NCBI RefSeq assembly: GCF_934725225.1
Contig: NZ_CAKVAM010000007.1
Location: 1 to 64,000, forward strand
DNA length: 64,000 nucleotides
Direction: 5' to 3'
DNA from: an uncultured Treponema sp.
GTDB taxonomy: Bacteria; Spirochaetota; Spirochaetia; Treponematales; Treponemataceae
The translations under genes were made by a program, and so were the position numbers. Below the pieces are notes generated by a model, which ran no database searches, was not told where the DNA came from, and worked only from the letters and a program-made list of their open reading frames with translations. Position 1 is the first letter of the stretch, and each line of letters starts with the position of its first letter. This document shows, piece after piece, positions 43,285-49,703 of the stretch.

Positions 43285-44817
43285 CTATTCCAAATCGTAT
43301 GTTTCGCCGTACTTTACAATTTCAACATTCGGAAATCCGTTTTCTGCAAGATAGCCTTTAAGATGTGCCTGCGCATCTTTTTCTCCATGCACAAGGAAAA
43401 TCTTTTTGAGCCTGCTTGTGTCTATGAGCTTGAGCCATTCGGTGCTTTCCTTATAGTCGGCGTGCGCGCTAAACGAGTCAATTTGCTTTATCTGAGCGTT
43501 CACTTTGTACCAGTCGCCAAGAATCTTCACTTCTTTTTCGCCCTCAAGAATTCTGCGTCCCAAAGTATGCTCGGACATATAGCCTACAATCAGAATTATG
43601 TTGTTCGGATTTGAAATATTGTTCGCCAAGTGGTAAAGAATGCGTCCGGCTTCGCACATTCCGTCTGCGCTCAAAATTATCATCGGACCGCTTTTCTTGT
43701 TCAGCTCCTTGGATTCATCGACGCTCGTAATGAACTGAAGCGAGTTGAAGCCGAACGGATTTTTGTGGTGCGCAAGGAACGCTTCCTGTGTTGCCGCATC
43801 GTAGCACTCCTGATGAAGCTGATAAATTCCGGTTGCGTTTACCGCCATAGGACTGTCCATGTAAATAGGAATCTGCGGAATTCTTTTTTGGTCAACTAAA
43901 AGATGAAGATAATAGACAATTTCCTGCGCGCGCTCGATTGCAAATGTTGGAATGATTATTTTTCCCTTTGAGTCGATTGCCTGGCGCACAACTTTTTCAA
44001 GCTCGTACATTGTGCTTGAAGTTTCCGCATGAAGCCTGTTGCCATAAGTGCTTTCCATGAAGATATAGTCAGGAGCGGGCATATTTGTTGCCGGGTCTTT
44101 TATGATTGGCTTGTTCCGTCTTCCCAAGTCTCCAGTGTAAAGAACTCTAAGCTCGTTTTCTCCGTCTGCGTTTTGAGATGGTTCATTTTTTAAAGAAAGT
44201 CTTGCGCCGAACAGCTTGTGCCAAAGTTTTGGTTTTATGCCGCTTCCTGTGGTTGCTTTTGTTCCCTGCTGATTTTTTCTTTGCCCGGTAATTGTAAAGT
44301 AGGCGAGGGAGCTTCCAAGAATGTGCCCTGCATCAAAAAATTCAAGCTGAACGTCCGGGGCAATGTACATTTTGCGGTTGTAGCCCAGCGTAACAATCTG
44401 ATTTGCCGCCTTTACGCAGTCCGCTTCGTTATACAGAGGCTTCCAGGTAAAAGCTTCGCCTTTCTTTTTTGCCTGCTTTGCAAGAAATTCCGCGTCTCGA
44501 GCTTGAATGCGCGCGCTGTCCATCATAACGATGTTTGCAAGATCCCGTGTTGCCGGAGTTGCGTAAATTGTTCCGTCGTATCCGTTTTTCATAAGAACCG
44601 GAAGAAGCCCGCAGTGGTCATAATGCGCATGGGTCAAAACAACGCTTTCAACTTTATCCGCCGGAAAACTGAATTCCCTGTTCTTTTTATCTGATTCCGC
44701 TCTCCGCCCCTGAAAAGCTCCGCAGTCTACCATTATGCTGCGTCCGTCAATTTCAAGTATATGCCGGCTTCCTGTAACTTCTTCTGCCGCTCCAAGTGAA
44801 TATGCTGTAACTGCCAT
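43285..44817 (-). CDS. Metallo-beta-lactamase / beta-CASP RNA nuclease
   Basis: A 510-residue protein of the beta-CASP ribonuclease group, related to CPSF73 and to bacterial exonucleases acting on RNA. The metallo-beta-lactamase motifs are DCGAFQG near residue 32, LTHAHYDHCG (HxHxDH metal site) near 60, a later FFDAGHILGS near 161 and YTGDLGR near 223. The beta-CASP domain follows with YMDSPMAVNATGIY near 320 and motif GYMSEHTLGRRI near 410. The C-terminal SFSAHADYKE near 445 supplies the last His. It is expected to process or degrade cytoplasmic RNA. The roughly 30-residue insertion near 190-215 with basic and Gln residues is unusual. Confidence 0.92.
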   Translation of the reverse strand: MAVTAYSLGAAEEVTGSRHILEIDGRSIMVDCGAFQGRRAESDKKNREFSFPADKVESVVLTHAHYDHCGLLPVLMKNGYDGTIYATPATRDLANIVMMDSARIQARDAEFLAKQAKKKGEAFTWKPLYNEADCVKAANQIVTLGYNRKMYIAPDVQLEFFDAGHILGSSLAYFTITGQRKNQQGTKATTGSGIKPKLWHKLFGARLSLKNEPSQNADGENELRVLYTGDLGRRNKPIIKDPATNMPAPDYIFMESTYGNRLHAETSSTMYELEKVVRQAIDSKGKIIIPTFAIERAQEIVYYLHLLVDQKRIPQIPIYMDSPMAVNATGIYQLHQECYDAATQEAFLAHHKNPFGFNSLQFITSVDESKELNKKSGPMIILSADGMCEAGRILYHLANNISNPNNIILIVGYMSEHTLGRRILEGEKEVKILGDWYKVNAQIKQIDSFSAHADYKESTEWLKLIDTSRLKKIFLVHGEKDAQAHLKGYLAENGFPNVEIVKYGETYDLE

Positions 44818-45000
44818 AAAAGCCTCCTGATGTAATGCTAAAAAACTGCCTGTCTTTAATTATAAACCTGATTTGCGATTTTCTCAATTTTTTTCTTTTA
44901 TGTTGAAAGACTTGCTAGATTACCATTGCAGGAAAATGCAGAACAAAAAAAAGGTAGCAGACACTAAAACGATTGTCTCTATCAAGTCTTGATTTTTAAC

Positions 45001-45132
45001 CAATTAAATTAATTTCAGCTCGTTTTTAGCTTGAAAATGACTTGTTTTTCCAAAAGAAACATTTTGTTTTTTCCCAAAAAACACTTTGTTTTAAAGTAAA
45101 AAATATTGTGTTTTAACTCAGAAAACATTTCA
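45001..45132. repeat. 22-base-period degenerate dyad array A
   Basis: Six consecutive 22-base units without any indel (boundaries 45023, 45045, 45067, 45089, 45111). Each unit after the first begins with four to six T, has a variable middle of three to six bases and then an A-rich block, usually AAAACA, ending NTTTG. Read across the unit border this gives AAAACA-NNN-TGTTTT dyads. Units share the layout rather than exact sequence. The array is not a CRISPR, because no constant repeat separates unrelated spacers. Confidence 0.75.
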
Positions 45133-45137
45133 TTAGC

Positions 45138-45258
45138 CCCCAATATTTAAATCATAAGCTGTGCATTTTCTGCCTAAAATAGCGTCAAAAACTGCCGCCT
45201 CCCCAAGATTTAAAGCATAAGTTGTGCAGTTTCTGCCTTAAACAGCGTCAAAAACTGC
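45138..45258. repeat. Two tandem 58-base units upstream of porin gene 1
   Basis: Units 45138-45195 and 45201-45258 begin CCCCAA and end GCGTCAAAAACTGC, and agree at about 50 of 58 positions. Each contains TTTAAANCATAAG, which also occurs just before the ribosome site of both porin-like genes. They look like decayed duplications of the porin leader. Confidence 0.75.
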
Positions 45259-45262
45259 ACTG

Positions 45263-45286
45263 CAAGTTTGCCCGGTGGCAAACTTG
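45263..45286. repeat. Perfect 10-bp-arm palindrome
   Basis: CAAGTTTGCC and GGCAAACTTG flank CGGT. A similar hairpin with arms GCTAGTTTGC/GCAAACTAGC lies after the second porin gene. Confidence 0.8.
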
Positions 45287-45329
45287 TTCAATTGACTGCT
45301 TTTTTTTCACTGCGTTGCAAAACAGCCTG

Positions 45330-45369
45330 TTTAAATCTTATCGATGCTGAAGCACCGCTAAGATTTAAA
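45330..45369 (+). promoter_or_regulatory. Leader hairpin next to the porin 1 ribosome site
   Basis: Perfect eleven-base arms TTTAAATCTTA (45330-45340) and TAAGATTTAAA (45359-45369) enclose an 18-base loop with an inner GCT/AGC pair. Four bases later comes AAGGAGG. Only the right arm is shared with the second porin gene, so the two leaders fold differently. Confidence 0.65.
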
Positions 45370-45475
45370 CATAAGGAGGCTAAGAGATGAAAAAGACTCT
45401 TATCGCGGTCGCAGCGGCTGCCGCACTTACAGCAACTTCTGCTTTCGCAGAAATCACATTCGGAGCATGGCTTCG
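45360..45475 (+). repeat. 116-bp inverted repeat, left copy
   Basis: Identical base for base to the reverse complement of 48901-49016. It covers the ribosome site, start codon, whole signal peptide and the first mature residues (EITFGAWLR) of the porin-like gene; identity stops abruptly on both sides. Confidence 0.97.
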
Positions 45476-46607
45476 TTCTGCTCTTATTCCTGTAGCTTAT
45501 GATGGCGAGGATTACCTTGGAGGACTTACACAGTCATGGGGCGGAGCAGCGCGTACTGCAGTTCTTGGTGTAAACGGCGTTTCTGAAGACGGAATGGCTG
45601 GATTCACATTTGAAATCCGTAACCAGGCTGGCGAAGGAATCAATATGGGTGACCGCACAGTGGCATGGCTCAAGCCAATTGAGCAGCTCAAGCTTTCTGT
45701 TGGTAAGTTTGACGGCGGAGACAACGGATTCAGACAGGGAACAGGATTTGGTGTTTGGGACTATGTACGCCCATCTAGAACAACATCTTTGTTCTTCAAT
45801 GGTGATGACGGAATCATGGATTCTATTGGCGGAGACGGCTTCATGGCAGAAATCTTCCCGATTGAAGGCTTCAAAGTTATGGTAAACGTTCCATTCCTTC
45901 AGTACAAAAAGGAAGTTCATAACTGGGTTTACGACAGTGAAGCAAAAACTTGGAAAGATGATAAAGGAACAGAAGTTGAGTATGTAAAGCACGCTTACGA
46001 CATCTATAAGAAGACACAGATTGGCGCAGCATACACAATCGACGGTGTTGGAGAATTGAAAGTTCTTTGGACAAATGTAAGCGAAGAAGAAGAAGTTGGC
46101 ACAAAGAAATATAATGATGTAGGAAATCTTGGAATCGCTTTCAATCTTTCTGCTGTAGAAAATCTTAACTTGGCAATTGGCGCTAAGTTCGATATTTCCG
46201 ACAAAGAAATTGATCCTGATGGCAACAAGGCTTACTTTGCAGCAAAGGCTTCTTACAATGTTTCAGACGCTATCACATTCAACATGGTTGGCGGTATAAA
46301 ACTCTTCAAGAACGATGACTATGATCCAAAATGGGGAATCGGTGCTGGTGTAGACTATGTAGTTATGGACGGTCTTACAGTTAATGCTGACATCCGCTAC
46401 ATGAGCGAAACAAAAGTTAACGGCAATGGTAGTGAAGATGATTCACTTTCATTCCTTGTTGCAGCTGCAAAGACTATTGGAAGCAACGCTTCTCTTGGAG
46501 TTGGATTTGAAGGAGCAACAAACGGCGGCGGATTCTCAACATTTGACGCTGCAAAGACAGACGCATTCACATGGTGCGTTCCAGTTATGTTCAACCTTTC
46601 ATTCTAA
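45387..46607 (+). CDS. Porin-like outer-membrane protein 1
   Basis: A 406-residue exported protein. The 21-residue signal peptide ends Ser-Ala-Phe-Ala, and the mature chain starts EITFGAWLR. The body alternates short hydrophobic strands (for example LSVGKFDGGDNGF, INVGAYTIDGVGELKVLW-like blocks) with Gly, Asp and Lys-rich turns. It ends in an aromatic Phe (VPVMFNLSF), all typical of an outer-membrane beta-barrel. It is related along its length to the convergent gene at 47661-48989: shared are VLGVNGVSEDGMAGF/ININGTSEDGKTGF-type segments, GAGVDYVVMDGL and the C-terminal IGSNASLGVGFEGATNGGGF. Its first 30 codons and leader are identical to that gene. AAGGAGG gives a strong start. Confidence 0.85.
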   Translation: MKKTLIAVAAAAALTATSAFAEITFGAWLRSALIPVAYDGEDYLGGLTQSWGGAARTAVLGVNGVSEDGMAGFTFEIRNQAGEGINMGDRTVAWLKPIEQLKLSVGKFDGGDNGFRQGTGFGVWDYVRPSRTTSLFFNGDDGIMDSIGGDGFMAEIFPIEGFKVMVNVPFLQYKKEVHNWVYDSEAKTWKDDKGTEVEYVKHAYDIYKKTQIGAAYTIDGVGELKVLWTNVSEEEEVGTKKYNDVGNLGIAFNLSAVENLNLAIGAKFDISDKEIDPDGNKAYFAAKASYNVSDAITFNMVGGIKLFKNDDYDPKWGIGAGVDYVVMDGLTVNADIRYMSETKVNGNGSEDDSLSFLVAAAKTIGSNASLGVGFEGATNGGGFSTFDAAKTDAFTWCVPVMFNLSF

Positions 46608-46643
46608 TTCTAGCTGCAATTTGCGTTTGACTTAGTAATGCAG

Positions 46644-46669
46644 AAGCCTCCCGAAAGGGAGGCTTTTTT
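46644..46669 (+). terminator. Terminator of porin gene 1
   Basis: AAGCCTCCC, a GAAA loop and GGGAGGCTT followed by six T. The same hairpin and T-run end the second porin gene in opposite orientation. Confidence 0.9.
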
Positions 46670-46674
46670 GTGTG

Positions 46675-47445
46675 TTATTTCAGTGCGTCTTTTTCCGCGA
46701 GAAGAGCTTTTAAGCGAGCTATTTCTTCTGCCTGCTGGTTAATCAGGCGTTCGTCCTTGGCTTTCTGCATTGCGGCGCCTTCAATTCTGCCTTTTTCCTG
46801 AACATCGTATTCATGAAGGTTGTATGCCAAATATGAATTTACAAATTCCTGCACTTCTTTAATCTTGTCCACCGTCATGTCGAGCCTCCTTAAAAATTTG
46901 TCCGTTGCCTTGCTTCTTTTAAGATACTCCAGAAACGCCCGGATTTCAATATCACCGCATTTTTCCCATGCTGCCGCATTAAAGATTATCTTTTGAGAGA
47001 AGTCTTCAAGCTGAATGTCTTTGTTTTCCCTGCAAAATGACTCAAATGTATATATTGGAAGACCGTGTCCCAAGGGATCATCTATGCACAGGAACACAAC
47101 ATAGCTTTTCTTAAGCATTGCATACGAAGCTCCCTTCAGCAGGCTGTCTGAGTCCAGTATGGACTGATAATAACGCATTCTCTGAGCAATTGCGGCGTAG
47201 CTTCCAGACTGCATCTCAATGTCAACCACTTCGTCTGGAGTTTCCGTGTAGACATCCAGCCTTATGCCCTTTCCGCTGTAAATTGGAGATATTGTCTTCT
47301 GCGCCTCAGGAAATTTTATTTCCCTTGCCTCGATTTTAAGCAGCCTTCTTATAACCTCGCGGCAAATATCCTTGTTTCTCATTACATAGCTGAACATAAA
47401 ATCATCTGTGAACCTCAGTTCCTCCACCGGCTTAATAAAATACAT
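46675..47445 (-). CDS. Rpn-family recombination-promoting nuclease / PD-(D/E)XK protein
   Basis: A 256-residue protein of the Rpn (YhgA-like, transposase_31) family, DNA endonucleases that raise RecA-independent recombination in E. coli. The N-terminus (VEELRFTDDFMFSYVMRN) and the PD-(D/E)XK core (GKGIRLDVYTETPDEVVDIEMQ, with Asp, Glu and Gln in family positions near residues 70-85) are clear. YYQSILDSDSLLKGASY and YVVFLCIDDP follow, and the C-terminus is a coiled coil (QAEEIARLKALLAEKD). The frame extends to an ATG at 47460, but AGGAGG lies between the two ATGs and is spaced for 47445. The gene sits exactly between two convergent porin-like genes flanked by inverted repeats. Its start codon is inside a 14-bp stem. 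Confidence 0.88.
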   Translation of the reverse strand: MYFIKPVEELRFTDDFMFSYVMRNKDICREVIRRLLKIEAREIKFPEAQKTISPIYSGKGIRLDVYTETPDEVVDIEMQSGSYAAIAQRMRYYQSILDSDSLLKGASYAMLKKSYVVFLCIDDPLGHGLPIYTFESFCRENKDIQLEDFSQKIIFNAAAWEKCGDIEIRAFLEYLKRSKATDKFLRRLDMTVDKIKEVQEFVNSYLAYNLHEYDVQEKGRIEGAAMQKAKDERLINQQAEEIARLKALLAEKDALK

Positions 47446-47477
47446 AGAGCCTCCTTGCATATTCTATGTATTTTATT
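47434..47477 (-). promoter_or_regulatory. Hairpin covering the start codon of the Rpn gene
   Basis: Perfect 14-base arms AATAAAATACATAG (47434-47447) and CTATGTATTTTATT (47464-47477) enclose a 16-base loop. In the mRNA the start codon is in the 3' arm and the AGGAGG ribosome site is in the loop, so the hairpin could limit translation; as DNA it could equally be an operator. Confidence 0.65.
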
Positions 47478-47522
47478 GCCGTAAAAAAATATTTTATGCA
47501 GACTGTTCTTTTATTTAAACAC

Positions 47523-47549
47523 AAAAAAGCCTCCCTTTCGGGAGGCTTT
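47523..47549 (-). terminator. Terminator of porin gene 2
   Basis: On the minus strand AAGCCTCCC, a GAAA loop and GGGAGGCTT are followed by six T and GTGT, the same as for porin gene 1. Confidence 0.9.
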
Positions 47550-47552
47550 CTG

Positions 47553-47660
47553 CTTGTCCAGCACATCCAGTGCACCGGGCATTCGCGCTACGCGCTGTTT
47601 CACCGCTAGTTTGCCATGCAAACTAGCAGAGATAAAACGAAGCGTGCTTCGTTTTATCGA
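47553..47660 (-). other. Structured 3' untranslated region of porin gene 2
   Basis: About 108 bases between stop codon and terminator hold two strong hairpins, GATAAAACGAAG/CTTCGTTTTATC (47631-47658) and GCTAGTTTGC/GCAAACTAGC (47605-47627). Weaker CGCG and GTGCAC pairs follow. No coding potential is seen. It may protect the mRNA 3' end or release a small RNA. Confidence 0.6.
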
Positions 47661-48989
47661 CTAGAACCAAACGCTTACAGATACTGGGATTGCCCAAACG
47701 AAGTCATCAGCTGCGTTAGCTTTGAGTCCGCTTACGCCATCACCTTTTTCACCTGGTGTTCCCCATGTGAATCCACAGCCATTTGTTGCGCCCTGGAATC
47801 CGATTCCGAGAGAACCGTTGCTTCCAACAGACTTGTTAACTCCAACGAGGAAGCTGATTGCGCCTTCATCGCCGTCTTTTCCGTATGACTTTATGTCATA
47901 TGCCTTTTCAGCAGATTTTGCGTTGCTCATGTAGCTAACATCTGCAGCCAAGCTAAGACCATCCATGATTACATAATCTACACCAGCACCAACAAAGAAT
48001 ACATTGTCAACAAGTTCACCGTCTCTTGCAACACAGTCATCCTGATACTGAACATATCCGCCGTCTACAGAGAATTTCATCTGCTCAGAAACCTGGTAAG
48101 AAGCGCCAGCTGTGAACGCCATCTTGAGGTAGTCAGGAGCATAGTCCTTGTCTGCTATACCAAAGCGAGCACCTACTGTTACAGAAAGGTTCTCAACAGC
48201 ATTAAGATCAAATGCAACTCCAATCTGTCCTGTTGTCTTTCTTGCTACTTCACCGTCAACATCATTTAAGTTGTAAGTTGGTACTGTGCTTACTTCGTTA
48301 TCAAGAACCCAGTTTCCGTCATTGTCATACTTGTTTCCCAATGACCATGATACTGAATCAGCTGTAGCTTTTGTATCTTTATAATCACCGATGTACTGTG
48401 CCTTGAATTTACCTACACCTTCAATTGTGTAGCCAAATCCAACCTGAATGTTCTTGTATACATCTTCAGCCTTTGCATAAGTAGAAGACATTGGAATAAC
48501 TGCGAATGCGTGGAGTCCTTCGATTGGGTCAGCCTCTAACATAAGACCGTTCTTTGAAACTCCGTCAAATGTGAGTCCTTCGCCGTCGAATGCCCAGTTG
48601 TAAGGTCTGAGCCAGTTCCATGAGCCGTAGCAGAAGTCGCCGCGGAGTCCGTTTGTAGGTGAGTCGAACTTACCAACAGAGATTTTAACCATGTCAACAG
48701 GCTTAACCCAGAGGTATGCATCATCGCCCTGTCCGAGTCCGCTCTCGAAGTCGTTGTAAACGCCCATTACGAATCCGGTCTTTCCGTCCTCAGAAGTTCC
48801 GTTGATGTTGATGCGGGCTGTACGTGCGCCCCATCCCCATGAGTTTGCAACGCCAACCATTGCATCTTCACCATTGTGTGCTACTGGCGAAGCAAGGACG
48901 CGAAGCCATGCTCCGAATGTGATTTCTGCGAAAGCAGAAGTTGCTGTAAGTGCGGCAGCCGCTGCGACCGCGATAAGAGTCTTTTTCAT
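47661..48989 (-). CDS. Porin-like outer-membrane protein 2
   Basis: A 442-residue beta-barrel candidate closely similar in design to porin-like protein 1, with the same signal peptide and mature start EITFGAWLR, followed by its own sequence (VLASPVAHNGEDAMV). The interior includes KISVGKFDSPTNGLRGDF, VGFGYTIEGVGKFKAQYIG and VGAGVDYVIMDGLSLAADVSYM; the C-terminus SVSVWF ends in Phe. It is somewhat longer than protein 1 because of larger loops around residues 190-230. The two genes converge, with the Rpn nuclease gene between them. AAGGAGG precedes the ATG. I see no convincing promoter in the 89 bases shared with hicB. Confidence 0.85.
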   Translation of the reverse strand: MKKTLIAVAAAAALTATSAFAEITFGAWLRVLASPVAHNGEDAMVGVANSWGWGARTARININGTSEDGKTGFVMGVYNDFESGLGQGDDAYLWVKPVDMVKISVGKFDSPTNGLRGDFCYGSWNWLRPYNWAFDGEGLTFDGVSKNGLMLEADPIEGLHAFAVIPMSSTYAKAEDVYKNIQVGFGYTIEGVGKFKAQYIGDYKDTKATADSVSWSLGNKYDNDGNWVLDNEVSTVPTYNLNDVDGEVARKTTGQIGVAFDLNAVENLSVTVGARFGIADKDYAPDYLKMAFTAGASYQVSEQMKFSVDGGYVQYQDDCVARDGELVDNVFFVGAGVDYVIMDGLSLAADVSYMSNAKSAEKAYDIKSYGKDGDEGAISFLVGVNKSVGSNGSLGIGFQGATNGCGFTWGTPGEKGDGVSGLKANAADDFVWAIPVSVSVWF

Positions 48990-49016
48990 CTCTTAGCCTC
49001 CTTATGTTTAAATCTT
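48901..49016 (-). repeat. 116-bp inverted repeat, right copy
   Basis: Exact reverse complement of 45360-45475. It contains leader, start codon and signal-peptide codons of porin gene 2. The two copies lie 3.4 kb apart in opposite orientation. Confidence 0.97.
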
Positions 49017-49056
49017 GGGGTTCCCCAGCGAGAATTTCAGAAAAATTCATAGAGAG

Positions 49057-49085
49057 TTGACACCATTGGAGACACCTTTTATATT
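49057..49085 (+). promoter_or_regulatory. Promoter of the hicB remnant
   Basis: Perfect TTGACA (49057-49062), 17 bases and TATATT (49080-49085), then TAGGGGGA as ribosome site. Confidence 0.75.
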
Positions 49086-49105
49086 GTTTGTAGGGGGATT
49101 CTTTT

Positions 49106-49485
49106 ATGTCGAAGTGGGAAAATAAAATAAAAAGCATTGAAGAATATATGTCGCTTCCATATAGAATGGAAATTGAACCGGATTCAGATGAGGGAGGATT
49201 TGTTGTTTCATTTCCTGAGCTTCCCGGATGCATTTCGTCAGGCGGCGATATTCAGCAAGCTGTGGCAAATGCAAAGGATGCGCAAAAGCATGGCTTGAGG
49301 CTGCAATTGAAGACGGAATTTCAATAAACGAACCTTTGCCTGTTGAAAAATATTCAGGACAATTCAAGCTGCGATTGCCAAAAAGCCTTCACAAACGCCT
49401 TGCAGAAGAATCAAAAAGTGAAGGAATAAGCATGAATCAATACTGTGTATATCTCTTGGCGAAAGGATGTGCATACCAAAACTAA
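49106..49485 (+). pseudogene. hicB: HicB-family antitoxin, frameshifted
   Basis: The first 60 codons encode the HicB N-terminal domain (LPYRMEIEPDSDEGGFVVSFPELPGC), and the -1 frame continues with AWLEAAIEDGISINEPLP and a ribbon-helix-helix DNA-binding tail (KLRLPKSLHKRLAEESKSE, then GISMNQYCVYLLAKG). Adding one A in the run AAAA at 49284-49287 would restore a normal protein of about 126 residues, so a one-base deletion is the likely cause. Without repair the product stops at 49327 after 73 residues. No hicA toxin gene is next to it, so even intact it would be a solitary HicB. The promoter and ribosome site are still good. A sequencing error or slippage at the A-run is possible. Confidence 0.85.
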
Positions 49486-49526
49486 ACAAAAAATATCTTT
49501 TATATAGAAGAAAAGCGATTGCGTTA

Positions 49527-49554
49527 TTGTTTTGCCCGGGCGTTTTGGTATATT
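49527..49554 (+). promoter_or_regulatory. Promoter at the left end of the IS110 element
   Basis: TTGTTT (49527-49532), 16 bases and TATATT (49549-49554) preceded by TGG, an extended -10. It would transcribe the non-coding left end and the transposase. Confidence 0.6.
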
Positions 49555-49559
49555 ATGAA

Positions 49560-49703
49560 ACTGTTTGAACTGGATTATCCAGGAAGAATCCTAATCGCCT
49601 CCTTGGGACTTGAGCCCGCACATAAGAATAGGACTTTAGCTCGGCTACTTTCGGGCAGGATAGTCCCGTTTCAAACTTCAATCTTTAAACTCAAGGGGCA
49701 AAT
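49560..49703 (+). ncRNA. Probable bridge RNA of the IS110 element
   Basis: The 5' non-coding end of IS110 elements encodes a bridge RNA with two internal loops that pair with target and donor DNA. Here the predicted transcript begins near 49560. It shows a 5' hairpin CTGG/CCAG (49570-49582), then a stem TCCTA/TAGGA (49589-49593, 49629-49633) around a loop with a GGG/CCC hairpin. A second stem GGACT/AGTCC (49631-49635, 49662-49666) encloses a further loop. The two stems share three bases, so the fold needs refinement. The length of about 145 bases up to the transposase fits. Confidence 0.6.

Larger units (their letters stand above)
44818..45386. other. 569-base non-coding region with arrays upstream of porin gene 1
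   Basis: No gene is visible. From left to right it holds the untranslated start of the nuclease gene, a 22-base-period array (45001-45132), a tandem pair of 58-base units (45138-45195 and 45201-45258), a 24-base perfect palindrome (45263-45286) and a leader hairpin (45330-45369) that ends beside the ribosome site of the porin-like gene. TTGACT at 45292-45297 is a possible -35 box, but no matching -10 is convincing. Confidence 0.7.

Noticed and set aside
44941..45000. Continuation of array A to the left
   Set aside because: No unit in register with the 22-base period could be recognised with confidence.
45001..45132. CRISPR array
   Set aside because: Units are 22 bases with drifting sequence and no constant repeat or unique spacer; no cas genes are present.
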